Shown here in pieces: positions 47,001 to 60,251 of a stretch of 64,000 nt of DNA. A program made the position numbers and the translations under genes. Under the pieces are notes generated by a model. The model did not search any database. It was not told the DNA's origin and was given only the letters and a program-made list of their open reading frames with translations. Each line of letters opens with the position of its first letter. Positions within the stretch are counted from its first letter, which is position 1. Source of the DNA: Daldinia sp. FL1419 (lineage: Eukaryota > Ascomycota > Sordariomycetes > Xylariales > Hypoxylaceae); assembly GCA_025201765.1 (NCBI GenBank), contig MU623374.1:186001-250000 (forward strand), written 5' to 3'.

Positions 47001-47549
47001 CATACTTACCTACGCGTACTCCCTACTAAAAATATTGTCCATAGACTTACCTACAACCTAGGCTAGCCAACTAAGGAGAGAACTGCTATCATACGATTAG
47101 TACTAATAAAAGCTACATGGGAGTATATGCGGTTATAGATCTTTCTCGCGAATCATGTGAGGCCCATGGCCTGCATTCCTCGACTAGAATTCGCCACCGG
47201 TTTCTTATCACCCCCATCGAAGCTATTCCAGGCTGCGCTAGTTGTGGTAGCACGGAGCTACCCGTCCGTCCTATAATAATGACCGTGTCATTTTCCCCTG
47301 AGCTACGGTTCCGTGCAGAACACCAAATCAGCCTAGGCATTCTTGTGGAGTAGAAGATGGGGTCGACTCTGGAACGGGCCGCAGCGTCTGAAACTAGGGG
47401 GCTACGTCCTCAAAATCGTCCTAGAGAGAGTGAGCTCTTAAGGATCCTCGGAAGACCTTCTGGGAACGCCTCCTGGTAACATCTTCCGAGTTATCTGCCT
47501 TGTAATACCTTACTGGTGTGAGTGGAGAGTCAGACATCCTCATCGGACA
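44062..47549. other. gene-poor stretch, 3.5 kb
   Basis: After the CCT 3' UTR (to about 44500) I can support no gene. Several minus-strand frames between 45763 and 47340 are short and unrecognisable. The sequence has normal base composition and may contain eroded mobile DNA, but I cannot identify any. GGGGCATCA is repeated near 46801-46821. Confidence 0.4.
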
Positions 47550-48035
47550 CTATTCAATCTCACGGCGGTAGGAGATGTGGGAGAGAATAGGACCTATCTC
47601 TGCATACCAACTTAGAACAATGCCACGAGGATTATAATGATAGGATAGAACACGAAAAGCACCATATCCAAGACCTCGAAATAGAGTCAACTCCTCGGCA
47701 GAGTGTTACTCCCGGGGGGCGGTACCTCCTCCAAAAAATATGTCTTCACGAAGAAGAGTGACGTTGGGATATACTGAGGCACAGCCGCGTTCTAGCCGAC
47801 AGCTATCATCTTAGACCAGTATAGTCTTCATCCATTGGACCAGCAGGGGTACTATACGATGGATTAGTATGCAAGAATCTAAATAAGCATGTTCTTGATA
47901 GAGCGAGGCTAAGTTCATCTCGATATAGTCTCCTCGAGGTAAAATGCAAGGTACGATGCAGTAAGCGGCAACCAACATTGGGCTTGGCATGACACTCGCG
48001 CTGCCAACAATTAGTCCGTATAGGGAATATATCAC
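47550..48035 (-). pseudogene. decayed protein-coding frame with two internal TAA stops
   Basis: A 162-codon frame on the minus strand keeps a protein-like composition throughout but is interrupted by TAA at 47811-47813 and 47706-47708. Segments include LVAAYCIVPCILPRGDYIE, then after the first stop CASVYPNVTLLREDIFFGGG, and after the second LFRGLGYGAFRVLSYHYNPR and GIVLSWYAEIGPILS. The frame ends at a TAG at 47550. At least the second stop could derive from a CAA by a single C-to-T change. I do not recognise the family; it could be part of an old mobile element or a lost gene. Confidence 0.3.
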
Positions 48036-48775
48036 ATATAGTTAGACGAGATGACAAAGACATAGAGATACTCTTAAGGTGATTTGAGCCGGCGATCTCA
48101 GATTATGATCGCGGCTGGAGCGGACCCGGGAACTAGAAAGGGGGGACTCTTTAAAGTTGATATGACGTTGGAGGGGTAGAAGAGGCGCTTTTTGGACGAG
48201 TAAGATTTATCACCGGCGCATGTCTCGCCCACAGAGGAGCCGCTGCGGGTGCCACGCGACCGCTAAGGATTCCGCAGGGCAAAGAAGCGCTTGCGAGGTA
48301 GCACAAGGGCCCACGATGTGTTATAACCGGTGTTATACGGCATATAGTATGGCATGGTTATGATGTATATGGTATGCATAGTATCGTACATTGCTACTGT
48401 AAGTAGTGGACGCAGCCGAGAAATCGCAAGAAAGATATCTCGTGTAGGAAGAATAGAAAAGGAAGCCAAAATCGTAAATGCCATAATACCAATTTAGTCG
48501 CCCGGCGCTCACAGCAGCGTGGCTCAGACAACCGGAAGCGGAATGCGGTTGAGGTCCGAAGAAGACGCGAAGTTTGTTCCCCGAAGTAGGTCGGGGAATA
48601 TCTATTTTTCGCTACCGGATTCAATAGGCTCGAGGGAGTTAAGGTGGTTATGGTGTACGATTTGGAAACAAGTAAAAAAAAGGGCAAAACTGAAATGGAG
48701 GGTGGTTTGGACATGCAAAGAAGCACGCAAGTGGCGCATGTATGTAAGTGTAAGTGGTTGTAAAGGGGGAACTGA
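48036..48775. other. intergenic, 740 bp
   Basis: No supported gene. Short AT-rich repeats around 48329-48400 (ATATAGTATGGCATGGTTATG). Confidence 0.4.
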
Positions 48776-49279
48776 GTCGCCCGACCATTGCCCCACTCCC
48801 CACCCTACCAGTGCATGGGTAGTTTGTATGAGGGCACCTAACCTGACCTGACCATTGTAAGAATTCAATCAACCTATTATATAAAGTTCATCTATATTTT
48901 GGATAATAAATACTCAGCAAGTTTTTTATGAGTTATATTAAGTATTTAATATTTAATTTTAATTAAATTTTTTATTTGGTAAATTAATGATCCTTAAGTA
49001 CTCAATAGGTATTCAATAGGTATTTAATAGAAATTTAATTGTAAAATGCAAGTGGATGGGCTTTTAAAGGGTTTATTAAGTATTCAAGGAGCACCTAAAG
49101 ATTACTGCTCTATTAGATCAAAAATATATTTTGATTAAAATTTTTACTAAAATTGGTAAAATATTAGAATAATGATAGGATGAGCTTTTTGAATATATTT
49201 TGGTTAGGTAAATTTCATTTCACCCATATAAACTACCTATGCACTGGTAGGGTGGGGAGTGGGGCAATGATCGGGCGAC
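48776..49279. mobile_element. 504-bp inverted-repeat element (MITE-like)
   Basis: The ends are inverted repeats of about 55 bp beginning GTCGCCCGA(C/T)CATTGCCCC, with about four C/T- or G/A-type differences (left 48776-48832, right 49226-49279). The interior is very AT-rich and has no open frame. No clear target duplication is seen: the right flank has TA next to the end but the left flank does not. It lies 66 bp from the large pogo-type element. Confidence 0.7.
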
Positions 49280-50456
49280 CTATGGTCTCATTGTAAAGTG
49301 GTATTTATGGTAAGTTAATGGTGAGTTTATTCTGGTTAGTCTGTAAGTTAGAGGAAGGGGAAACTGACCTCCTTTAGAAACCAACCCCCAATTTTGCACA
49401 AATTATTTATTACCCATTTAAATTTAACAAAGGTACATCAGAAAAAAAAAAATAAATTATTAAGCATTTGATTAGTTAAGAAATCTCTAACTACCATTCT
49501 AAGCATAGTTCCTTGAAACTAGCTAATGAAACTATATTGCTAGTTTTAGATGGGTTTAGTTTTTTCTTTAGTTTTTCCTTAGTACGAATAATATTTTCTA
49601 TTTGAATAAAAATATGATTTGGATCCAAGTTAATTTTCGTCCGTTTCCCGGGTTTGACCCGAGTTAATTGCTGTTTTAAGCTTTCGCATTTAGTTTGGGT
49701 TATAGCTAATTGGAACGTATATAAATCTATACTTTTCCCCACCTTTTTGAAAAGAAGTTGTTTGATTGACTCATTAAGCTTGGCTGGAAAATATTTTTGT
49801 GCGGCCTCAAGAATATTACGTGACTTTTTGGGGGTAGCCACCTAATTAGAAGCTTTAGTTCCAACTAAAGCATTTGGAGGTGGTCCATTTTAAACCTATT
49901 CCTGCAGAATAAACCAGGATTGGAGAATTTTGTTTCGATTTATTGGTCAAAGACCGGTGTTAAGTTACGCCCTATGGATGTTTTTAGGGGTTATAGTTAA
50001 TTGCTTTGTTTGGTCATACAGTTGTAAAAACCTAGCTTTCTTAATTGGGGTAAGGTTGTAGGCGTTAATTAGTACATTTTGTAGTAGGTTCCGATAGTAG
50101 TGTTTTAATTGGTTAAAAATGCTTACATTAAGAGGCTAAAGCATGTGGGTGGTATGGGGGGGCAAATAAAACAATTGGATTTTGGTTTGAAAGGCAACCC
50201 ACATAAACTCGTCTATTTGGTAACTTACATAGCTGTTAAGAATAAGCAACTTTCTTTTGGTTGAATCTTATAAGGTGGTGTAACGGATGAATATTTTTTT
50301 TAGCTAAAAAATAGTGATTTTATTGTTAATCTATTTATTTTCGGAATGGTGAAAAAACCAGCCCCCTAAATGGACTAGTTTTTCTTCAAACTATTGGAGC
50401 TGGACGTTTAAACCCTTGAATATAACAAAGGGTTTTAATATTTGCCTATTGGTTGA

Positions 50457-50672
50457 TGATGGTTGTATGCTACTAGGCATCGTAGACCCCTGTAGCAAGC
50501 AAAGGAGGTATTACATAATTAGCATATTATATATATAAGGGTTTTAAACCCGTTAAGCTCAGAATAAATAGCTCTCCTCCTTAAGATTTATAAATATACA
50601 AATTTCACTATATTGTTTTATTTGTTATTTATTTTTGCTATTATTTCTTTTATACGTACATTTAGTCCAATA
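50457..50672 (+). repeat. left LTR of copia element
   Basis: 216 bp beginning TGATGGTTG and ending CCAATA. Differences from the right LTR are nearly all C/T or G/A. It contains ATATATATAAG, a TATA-like promoter word, near 50528. Confidence 0.88.
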
Positions 50673-53600
50673 TTAATTAGTATTGTTTAAATATAGTAAT
50701 ATAGATTAATAAGGAAAAGTTATTGTTATGATAATTTGGAAGACCTTATCGTAACAATACAAGCAACAATAGCACCCCATCTTTTATTAAACCCCTTTTT
50801 TATGACAGATTATTATTATTTTACACCATCATAAAAACCCTCCCCCAAATTCCTATCATTCTATTACAATTAGAATTTATTATCTTCTCACCTTATAATA
50901 TTATAAAAAAAACAACTGGAGAACTCAGTTCAAAACTAATCCTCTAATAATAAGATCTTTTCTAACCAAAAAAATATAAATAAATTAAAAAAACTACTCA
51001 AATACATCCCCAAATAACCTATACTAATATAACAATTTAATTACAAATTAATAAAATCTAAAATAATAAATCTTAAAAATGTTATAATATAATAAAAAAT
51101 AATCTAAACATTACATACTTTAATTGATTAGGAAGAAATTAATTAGGATTAAACTTACACTCAAATAACTAATAAAATATTAAACAAATTTAAAAAACAT
51201 TTTAAAGGTTTTTTGAATATAGATTTTGTAGAATTATTAAAGCAAATTTAATTAATATTAAGGATAATATTAATAAGAAAAGGTATATATGTAGGAAAAA
51301 ATAATATTAATTTCTCTATAGTTCTTGAATTTTTTTTAATTAAAGATAAATTATTCCTGTAGAATTATAGAGAATTTAAAGAAGTTAAACTAAGGTAGCC
51401 AATAATAGTAACATAGAAAATCTCAATCTACAAAATTAATAAAAAAACAGTTTACCTTAATTTTACTTGTTTTATAGGTTTAAGAACATTAATATAATAA
51501 TAACCAAAAATCTTTAACCCAATAATATTTATAAATTAAATCTTATATTTAAAATATACCCCTAATCTTAATATTATTCCTTTTAATATACCTACTATTT
51601 AATTATAATATATATTAATTACTTCCTATAAAGAATAACCTACTCCTCTTTTATAATATTAATTGTAATAATAATTTTTTTTGCCTTATTTTAATATATT
51701 ATATATTAATTAAAATTAGTAAGAAATATTAATTTAATAATATTTACCTCCTTAATAATAAATACCAAATTATTAATATTTATTTAATTAATAAAGGATA
51801 TTAATTTTTTAGTATTTAATTAATTAATAAAAAATATTAAATACTTAATATTTACCATCTTAATAAAAAAATTAAAATAACTAATAATTAATATATATTA
51901 TACCCCTTTTTTCCCTCTTTTACTCCATAAAAACCTCCTTTATTTTACCCAATATTAGGGAATAATTTTGGTTATAGTATCGGTCCTATATAAGGATAAT
52001 AGTAATTCCTTCTCTTTTTAGGAAATGAATTTGGATCCCTTGGATTGTTACCAATTAATCCATTCCTACCTCCAAAACCACCTCCATAATTAAGTGTAAA
52101 AAACCAACCCAATAAAAGTTACAATTCTTCTTACCCAACAACATAATTATTTAGGTTTATAAGTAACCTATTTGAATAAATTCTTATATTAATTAAAAAT
52201 ATTTATTATTAAATTTTTTATAAAATTTTTCTTTAATAAGTATTTAATAAAATATATCTATCTATTATAATAGGCCATTTTAAAAAAGCTTAGAATAAAG
52301 AGCTTAATTATATAAATAAATTATATAATATCCTTAAAAATAAATTTCAATTTTTTTTAAATATATGCTACTCAAAAGGAATATAATAGATATAATTTTA
52401 TACTTTATTTTCTATTATTCTTTTTAAAAGAGCAATATTATATTTTATTTATAAGATTCTTTAATATTAATACTTTATAAATATATATTTAATTATAGAA
52501 TAACATTTTAATACTAAGTAAAACAAAATTTAATATCACCATAATTAAATTGTTATAATTTTTTTAAATATTAAAATAAAAAAGCAAAATTAAAGGAAAA
52601 ATAATATTTAAATTTTTGAAAATTTTATTAATAAATTATTATTATATTAAAGAGTGTTTGGTCCGGAATTTAAAGAAGAGCAGTAATTTATAACAATAAT
52701 TTAATGTGTTTACTAATTGTTATTTAAATTCCAATTTAATTTCTTTAAATTAATAGTTTAAATTGAGGAATTAATTAATAGATTTTAAATATTAATTAAA
52801 AATTACAATTTAATAAAAAAAATAAAATAATTCTTTATTAAAAAAAGTAATAACTATAAAAATAATATATTTTATATTAAATATAAATATTACCATAATA
52901 ATAAAAATGGCAAATATAATTCCAAATAATCTCTAAAAATATAGAAATGCTGCTACTGGGTATATAAGAAAAAAAGATATTAATCTACCATATACCCAAA
53001 ATATGAACGTAAGAAAGCCAGAGAAGAATGGAAAGTCAGAAAAGGTTTTTCTAAAAAGAACTATTTAACATTCCTAACTAATTATAAAGGATTTATAAAT
53101 ATAAATTTAAAAATCAATCAGTTAAAAAATAAAGAAATTAATTTATAAGTTAACTTAAATAATAATAATAAATTATTTATAATTACAATTTATTTATTTA
53201 ATTAAACCTTCCAACATTATATTAATAACCTTCTCCCACTTAATAATTTAAAATAGGATTCCATCTTTATTTTAAATAAATATACCAAAAATATATTTTA
53301 AGATATTATGCCTAACACTAAAGCAATTTATATATTAACCATTAAAAAAGATTAATATTTTACTTTTATTAATAAATATCTAAATAAGAATTTAAAAATA
53401 AATACCAACTAAATTGGAAAAACCAATATTAGATTTAATAATAGACCATTTATTAAATTGTTTAGAATAATTATTATTAATATATCTATTGATTAAATAA
53501 ATTTTTACATTATAGAAACTAATATTCTATTCTTTTTTTCTTTTAAAAATATGAATTAATTAGAAGTATATTTTAATAATATAATTAATTAATTAATTTA

Positions 53601-56457
53601 TAAAAATAATATAACAATTAAAATTATATAAAAATGGGGATACCCATGGTTTCATCTTGAAAACATTATTTTCTTTATAGAAATTAAATTATAACAACTA
53701 TATATTCATTTTAATCACCCATCAATTAACAAACTATATACTTTATTAGACAAAATAGACTATAATATTGATATCAATAATATTAAAAAAATTAATAAAT
53801 TTTATTATTATTGCTAAATTAAAGATAAAACTCCACAATAATTTAAATTTAATTTAAAAGATCTTAATTTAAATTTTAATTACAAAATAATTATTAATAT
53901 TATATATTTTAATAAATGTCCCATTTTATATATAATTGATGTAGCTATTGGATTCCAAGTAATATGCTTCATAAAAATGATTTTAATCAAAGAAATTTGG
54001 GAAATGTTTAAGTAGTGTTGGATTGATATTTATTTTGGATTTCTTAATATAATTATTTATAATATTAGTATCAATTTTAACAATATTAAATTTAGGAATG
54101 AGGCATGTATTGTGGGAATCATTTATCACCAAATATTAATAGAAGTTCATTGGTTTATCAATAAAATAAAAAAATATTATGGTTTTATTTATAAAATTTA
54201 TAAAATTATTATAAATAAATTTTAAGGTTCCAATTTAAAAACATCATAACTATAAATGGTTATTAAGGTAGTGAATGATACAGCTAACCTAAACAGCCTA
54301 ATCCCTACCCTTCTAATCTTTAGTACATATCCCAAAATCAATATAAACTCACTACCTATTTCTTCTTAAATTATAAGAATATAAATTATTTAAAAGGTAA
54401 TAATTAAAATTAAAAAAATTAAATTATAATGATTAATTAAAGATGTTCTAAATATAAGGAATGGTTTGAATATTTAGAAGACCTTACCTATATTATTTCC
54501 AATAGGCAATGAAATTCTAATCTATCAAGAAAAAGGCAGTTGAAAAGGCTTTTATAAAATAATTACAATTATTAATAAAAACGTGATTATCACTTCAAAC
54601 ACATCTAATAAAATATTTATATTTAAGAACTCTTATATTAAATCTTATATATAACCAAAAGAAACACCTATACCCGTTAAGCAATTAAAATTCGAACTAC
54701 TTAAGCCTAATTTCAATTTTGATGATTATGAGTTTATTCTAAAAAAAGAACTTATATATATTAATAATTTTTCTTATATAGCCATAATATATCTTTTTAA
54801 TAAAGAATGGATTAATTTTGCTTTAACCCTCCAATTATAAATAAATAGAAAAATAATTATACCTAAAAAGCCATACAAAACATTAGATTTAAAAAAGTTG
54901 GACACCTTATTCAAAAATAGCATCTTACAACTAAAAATATATAACCTAATAATATATCAAAATATTATATTATTCAAATCATAAATGGTTTATAAAATTA
55001 AAAATAAAAACATTCCCTTTCCATATAAAAAATTAAAATTAATAATCCAAAATTATAATAACCTTAATAAAAAATTTATTATAATTTATATACCTACTAT
55101 TTAAAAGATTAATTAACATCTTATATTAATTTTAACACCATTTTTACATTAATAAAGGATAAAAATCATAATATAAAATATCATTATAACATACACCCAA
55201 TTTAAAACATTAATATAATAAATAATCTATATACACCTACTAACCAAATTAAAAAATAAATATCCCAAAAGAATATTATTACATATTATAAAACTACTAT
55301 ATAAATTTATTAAATTTAATATATATTAATTTAAAATTTATTTTCAATATCATTAATGCAAATTATATATAAAACCCTTAATATTTAATTTTTATTTACT
55401 AATTACTAATTTAAAACCTTTTAAAATTACCAATTTATAGATGGATGATATCTTTAATATTAATACTATAGAATTTTTTGCAGTTGAAAATAAAGTATTT
55501 AATGAAATTAATATTAAAATATACCTCCAAAAAATATTAAATAAAAGAATAGAGGATTTTAACAGCACTTATATTACAGTTTATAACAATAATTACAGAA
55601 TCTTAACTATTTAGAAAAATTAAATTGAAAAATTTGAGCCATTAGATATTAAAACCACAAATATAATTAATAAATTTGTGGAATAAAGGGTTTAAAAAGT
55701 TTATATTGTTTTTATATATTAACCCAAAACAATTTTTAATTATTTAATTATTGTTTAACATTAAAAATCAAAAATTAAAGAAATTAAGGCTTTAAACATT
55801 AAAATTACCTAATAAATAAATAATAAAATCTATAGATTTAAATATATTGAATTAAATTTTCAAAATTTTCATCTATATATCTTCATTAACAGCTCATTTA
55901 TGAATAATAAAGACCTTAATTTGTAAATCAGATATATTATTATTTTAAATAACAAGAAACCAATGGACCAAAATAATGAAATTAAAATCACTAGTAATGT
56001 AATCCATTAATTATTTATTAAATATAAATATATCATTCATAATGTACTTATTAGCAAAATATATAATATAATCTAAGGTTTTAATGTAAGATATATTATA
56101 TATTATACTATCAATATTATATTAGAATGTTTTTTATTTTTTAGAGTTTTTTTTGTTCTTTATATCAATTTATTTTCTTTATATTAATATTTGGTACAAA
56201 TAGGTATTATTAACAAGAAGAGGTTAATAATAAACCTTATAATTTTAAGATAATTATATGAGAATAGAGAGATAGACAATATTTGCTAGATCTATGGAAC
56301 TTATAACCCAACTAATATTATAACAAAAGCTTCCCCTAATAAGGCTATAAAGACATTAATAAAAAATAACCAAATTAATTTACATTTAAAAAGTTAAATA
56401 AAATAAAAAATTAATAATAATTTATAAACTATTATTTGTAAAAAGAAATAAAATAAA

Positions 56458-56673
56458 TAATGGTTATATACTACCAGGCATTGTAGACCCCTGTAATAAA
56501 TAAAAAAAGTATTATATAATTAATATATTATATATATAAAGGTTCTAAACCTGTTAAGCTTAAAATAGATAACTCTCCTCCTTAGGATTTATAAATATAC
56601 AAATCTCACTACATTATTTTACTTATTATTTACTTTCGCTATTATTTCTCTTATACGTACGTTTAGCCCAATA
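56458..56673 (+). repeat. right LTR of copia element
   Basis: 216 bp beginning TAATGGTTA and ending CCCAATA, aligned base for base with the left LTR. A purine-rich stretch just before it (about 56440-56457) may be the polypurine tract. Confidence 0.88.
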
Positions 56674-57620
56674 GTTGAGATACATTTTAATATAGAGGTC
56701 TATGCACATGACCCATCTTGCTAATAAAGGGTTTTCTTCTTTTTTGATTGGTTAATAATAAGTCCGTTAGACCCTCAACCTTTAAAAAACCCCACTTCAT
56801 CAACATTCCAACGGTTTAATTAATCAATTTGCTAAATTTCAAACCTCTCTAAACGATTGAAAAATGTATTAATCGCTGTTGGTGTAATCCTATTTGCTTT
56901 AGTTGAGTTGAGGGGGGTTGCACAAAACATTTTGATTCTTTTGTTTTGGGTTAGAAATGTAAGAACCCATTTTTTTTCGAGAGGTTTATGGTTGCTATTG
57001 GTCCGGAGAATTTATACAATTAAAATCCGGATTTACGTATGTGTTGGCGTTAGGCCCAATACATCTTAACCTCTTATCCAATTAGTTAATTCCTTTTCTT
57101 AGTCTAGTAATAATTGCTGTTATATAGCATACACTTTAATATTTAATTAGCCACCTCTAACTCAATCAAAAAATGTAAATTTTGGAACTGCCCAATCAAA
57201 AGCAGCTTTTTTAATCGAAGCGCCTTGTTGTACGGCATTAATTGCTCCTTAAAGCGCTAATTCGCTATATTGGGTTTCGCGAGGCATCTTTTAGAAATAA
57301 TGCATTTTAATTAAGTTTTAATTAGTTAAAAAATAAAAAAAAAATTCTTAAAAAAAAATAAGAAAAAATACATCGAATTTATATTAAAAAAAGTGGATAC
57401 TAGCCAACCACCAACTTATAATTAATCCTTTTTGATCGGGGGTTGGTTTTTAAGGGGGGTCAGTTTCCCCCTCCTCTAACTTAGAATTTGTATATAAATT
57501 TGTAAATCCGGGACAGTAGACGCAGTAGCCGGCCTATAAATAACTTTAAGCGCCGAGGCTAGATCTATTCTAGTTAAGATTACCTTACATAAACTGCCCC
57601 AAAAGGGCTATGTACGCACA

Positions 57621-57652
57621 GTAATGCAGTAATGCAGTAATGCAGTAATGCA
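57621..57652 (+). repeat. four tandem GTAATGCA octamers
   Basis: Four exact copies of an 8-bp unit in non-coding DNA. Confidence 0.9.
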
Positions 57653-60227
57653 CGGTAGTAATGTAACTATGTAGCAGAATATAATGCAGCATATGCTGTA
57701 AGTCTGTACTGTACTGTATGTTTTATGTATGTAGGTATTGTACCTAGGTCCCTAGGTAGGTATGTAATAAGGTTTAGGGCTAGAAAGCTAGAGGGCTAAG
57801 GCTGGCTGCAGAATCGATAGTGCGGCAGTGCGGTAGTGCGGTAAGGAAGTAAGTACCGCCCGGTAAGGTACGGTACCTTAGTAGGTTTAGGTACCTAGGA
57901 GGTAGTGTGCGGACACACGCGGGGAAGGGAACATTGAATCTCTCTCTCTTCTTACAATTGGATCGATACATTAAACTTCCACATACCATACATCATTATC
58001 AGGTTCTGACTTGGGTAACCCCAAAAGACCTACATCGCCTATATCGTTTACTTGACCTACATATTATCAATATACGTCGCCTATATCGCCTATATGGCTT
58101 ACCTTGTCCAGCTGGATTTTTTAATTTGTGCAAGTGTTTTACTTCGTGTTGTCTTGGAGCAACACACCCCTCCCTCCCTCCCTCCCTAAAAAAAGGTCAT
58201 GCTTATGGACTACTGTATCTACGACATTGTATCTACGACATGCGTTGATAAAAACGTGGGAACCCTGTTGCATAAGACCATTACCATTGCCATTACGTAC
58301 CGACGTCTAGCCGGGAATTCCCATGTGCGATCCAAAAGGAATTTCTTCAACTAACGGATCCTGATATATGCTTACCATATGTCCTATACTATTATCTTAC
58401 ATAGTATTTTACATGGTAGTTATTTTACATAGTACCTAGGTATGTACGATATTGTCTAAGAGTGGTAAACACCGTCGAGCTTATCAACCAAAAAGATAAG
58501 AGGAATATTGAGTACGTACGTCCTTCTTTGCGTGCTTCCATCTTCCATGCATGTCATCTTTCTCGGCAATCAATTGTAGCGAAGCTTGTTCGGACCCCGA
58601 CAGAATGGATAGGCATTGTTTTTTTTTTACTCGAAAAAAAAAAAGAAAGAATAAAGAAAGAAACCGAAAAGGAAGCAGAGACCACCTGTTCCCGTAGTCC
58701 ATTTTGGACCCCATTGGTCCTTATCGACTTCTCGGATCGCAACCGACGGCGTCAAATAGCCGCCACATCTACATACACGCGATCATGAAACATATCAAAG
58801 CAGATCGTTGGGACTCTTGACCAGGTCTTGCTTGATTATTCCTTCACTCGGTTTGTTATACTGCATTAGTTAGATCATCTATATTCTATATTCTACCACT
58901 ACGGCTTACTATGTACCACATCTCGAAACCCACGGGTGTCAAGTATGTAATTACCCGTTCTAATTCCTAACTCTCTGGTGACGTCTATTAGTTATTAATA
59001 GAATCACAATTGCGTCCAATTATGGCTCTCCAAGCCCCCTTTTGCGGTACAGGTACATTCCATAACCCCTAGCACACCACGGGTCGAGCTGGAAACAGTA
59101 GACCAATAATAATCCTGGCATTCGACCTGAAGGATTCGACCCGCATACCCCCCCTCGTCTTATAGCGGGCCGTGCTGCAAAGCTTAGGTGCTTCTAGGCT
59201 TGCAGCATACCTGACAACTACCAAGGTAAACGCATAGGGGAACAGTATCTTACCGTAAAATGGGAAAAATAGGGAGGGGACGGAAGCAAAAGCACGTCTT
59301 GTGCTTCCCAGTCAACACCCGAGTGGACAGGGACTCGGAACCCCTGTGCCGTTAACAAGCCGGTAAGTTTAAACCGTGGGGAAAGGAGGCAAAAATACGA
59401 TAAAGAAACTATACTAAGGTTAGAATTCTAGCATCTATATTTCCTGTGTAGTGTACATTACATACATACCTACCTTACACACACATAACTACACTATCCG
59501 ATTACATGGGCATTTCTTGTTTTATAATTGATGCTTATTAAGGATCGTGCGGCTTGTCTTTCCTAAGAAGCTGAAAAAGCTCGTGGCCCTTTGGTTTATT
59601 TTTACCCTTATCCGTCTTTACCGTACGGGTTGGCTGTTTGTGTACCTAGGTATTTTGCCTTCTTACGATGCAAGTTGGTCTTCTCTTTCACATGGTGTTT
59701 TCTACCATGTATGAGATCTATCCAGAGTGAGGTGGTCAAGTAATTGGCCAATGTCGCGTTAGAATTCCCATCACCAACGACAAAATCATGTACCGAGTAA
59801 GAGCGCAACCGACTGCCCTGGGGCCGGATCTTCCGGTGAGGATCTACGTCTTGGTCTGCGTGTCTTGGTCTACGCCTTTAGTTCAAGATATACGGAAGCG
59901 TACATAATAAAGTATCAGAATCTTTTTTGTAACCCGCGCAGGCCTTCATACTATGTAAAGCCATACCACTGTAATACAATGAATGGCAGGAACGTGTCTG
60001 CGTGTCGGTACATGCCGTGAAACCCTGGCGGTGCTGCGCTGGCTGTGAGTACACCGTTTTCTAGCTGCGCCCCCTTGGCTTGTATCGGGCTGGTTGACAG
60101 TCTTGTCAGATTGGAACCTTTGAACTGTACATTGGAAATGGATACATGTATAGGTACTCCGGCCTCGCTTCCGGCAGGCGTAGAGCCCCACGGAGAGGGC
60201 ATTTTACAGCATCTACAGCATTGAGGA

Positions 60228-60251
60228 GAGCATTAGAGCATTAGAGCATTA
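60228..60251 (+). repeat. three tandem GAGCATTA octamers
   Basis: Three exact copies of an 8-bp unit. Its GCATTA core is the reverse complement of the TAATGC core in the array at 57621-57652. Confidence 0.9.

Larger units (their letters stand above)
50457..56673 (+). mobile_element. Ty1/copia LTR retrotransposon, RIP-mutated, nested
   Basis: A 6,217-bp element with two 216-bp LTRs and a 5-bp target duplication GTTGA on both sides (50452-50456 and 56674-56678). The interior is so AT-rich that no long frame survives. On the plus strand, an integrase-like stretch at about 54016-54225 reads CWIDIYFGF and later FRNEACIVGII...EVHWFINKI, and a copia-type reverse transcriptase start at about 54980-55110 reads MVYKIKNKN..PFPYKKLKLIIQNYN. 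The integrase-before-RT order is that of Ty1/copia, not Ty3/gypsy. Stop codons and A/T bias are consistent with RIP; the element cannot be active. Confidence 0.85.
49491..57287 (-). pseudogene. Fot1/pogo-type transposase, interrupted and degraded
   Basis: The start is near 57287: MPRETQYSELAL, a stop, then a helix-turn-helix-like stretch (INAVQQGASIKKAAFDW), as in the N-terminal DNA-binding domain of Fot1/pogo transposases. The frame then decays and is cut by the copia insertion (50457-56673). On the other side (about 50300-49980) the DDE core is recognisable: LLILNSYVSYQIDEF, then QLFYLPPHTTHML and stop, PLN. In relatives this reads with catalytic Asp where Asn (50235-50237) now stands, and Gln where the stop is, both explained by G-to-A/C-to-T change. 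The C-terminus is an open frame at 49841-49491 ending FKELCLEW. It is not functional. Confidence 0.8.
49346..57481 (-). mobile_element. pogo/Fot1-type DNA transposon, RIP-mutated, split by a copia element
   Basis: An 8,136-bp unit with TA on both sides and inverted ends related to those of the 552-bp element (left AGTTAGAGGAAGGGG, right the reverse complement of AGTTAGAGGAGGGGG). Without the inserted retrotransposon it would be about 1.9 kb, normal for Fot1/pogo elements. C-to-T and G-to-A changes are dense. The inverted ends include the same duplicated GAAACCGACCCCC-type box, now degraded on the left. Confidence 0.85.

Noticed and set aside
50673..56457. Ty3/gypsy assignment for the nested retrotransposon
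   Set aside because: Integrase-like residues precede the reverse-transcriptase-like residues on the plus strand, which is the copia order.
59951..60202. 83-codon minus-strand frame starting MPSPWGSTPAGS
   Set aside because: Composition is plausible, but it is short, has no recognisable relative or splice context, and overlaps another equally long frame.
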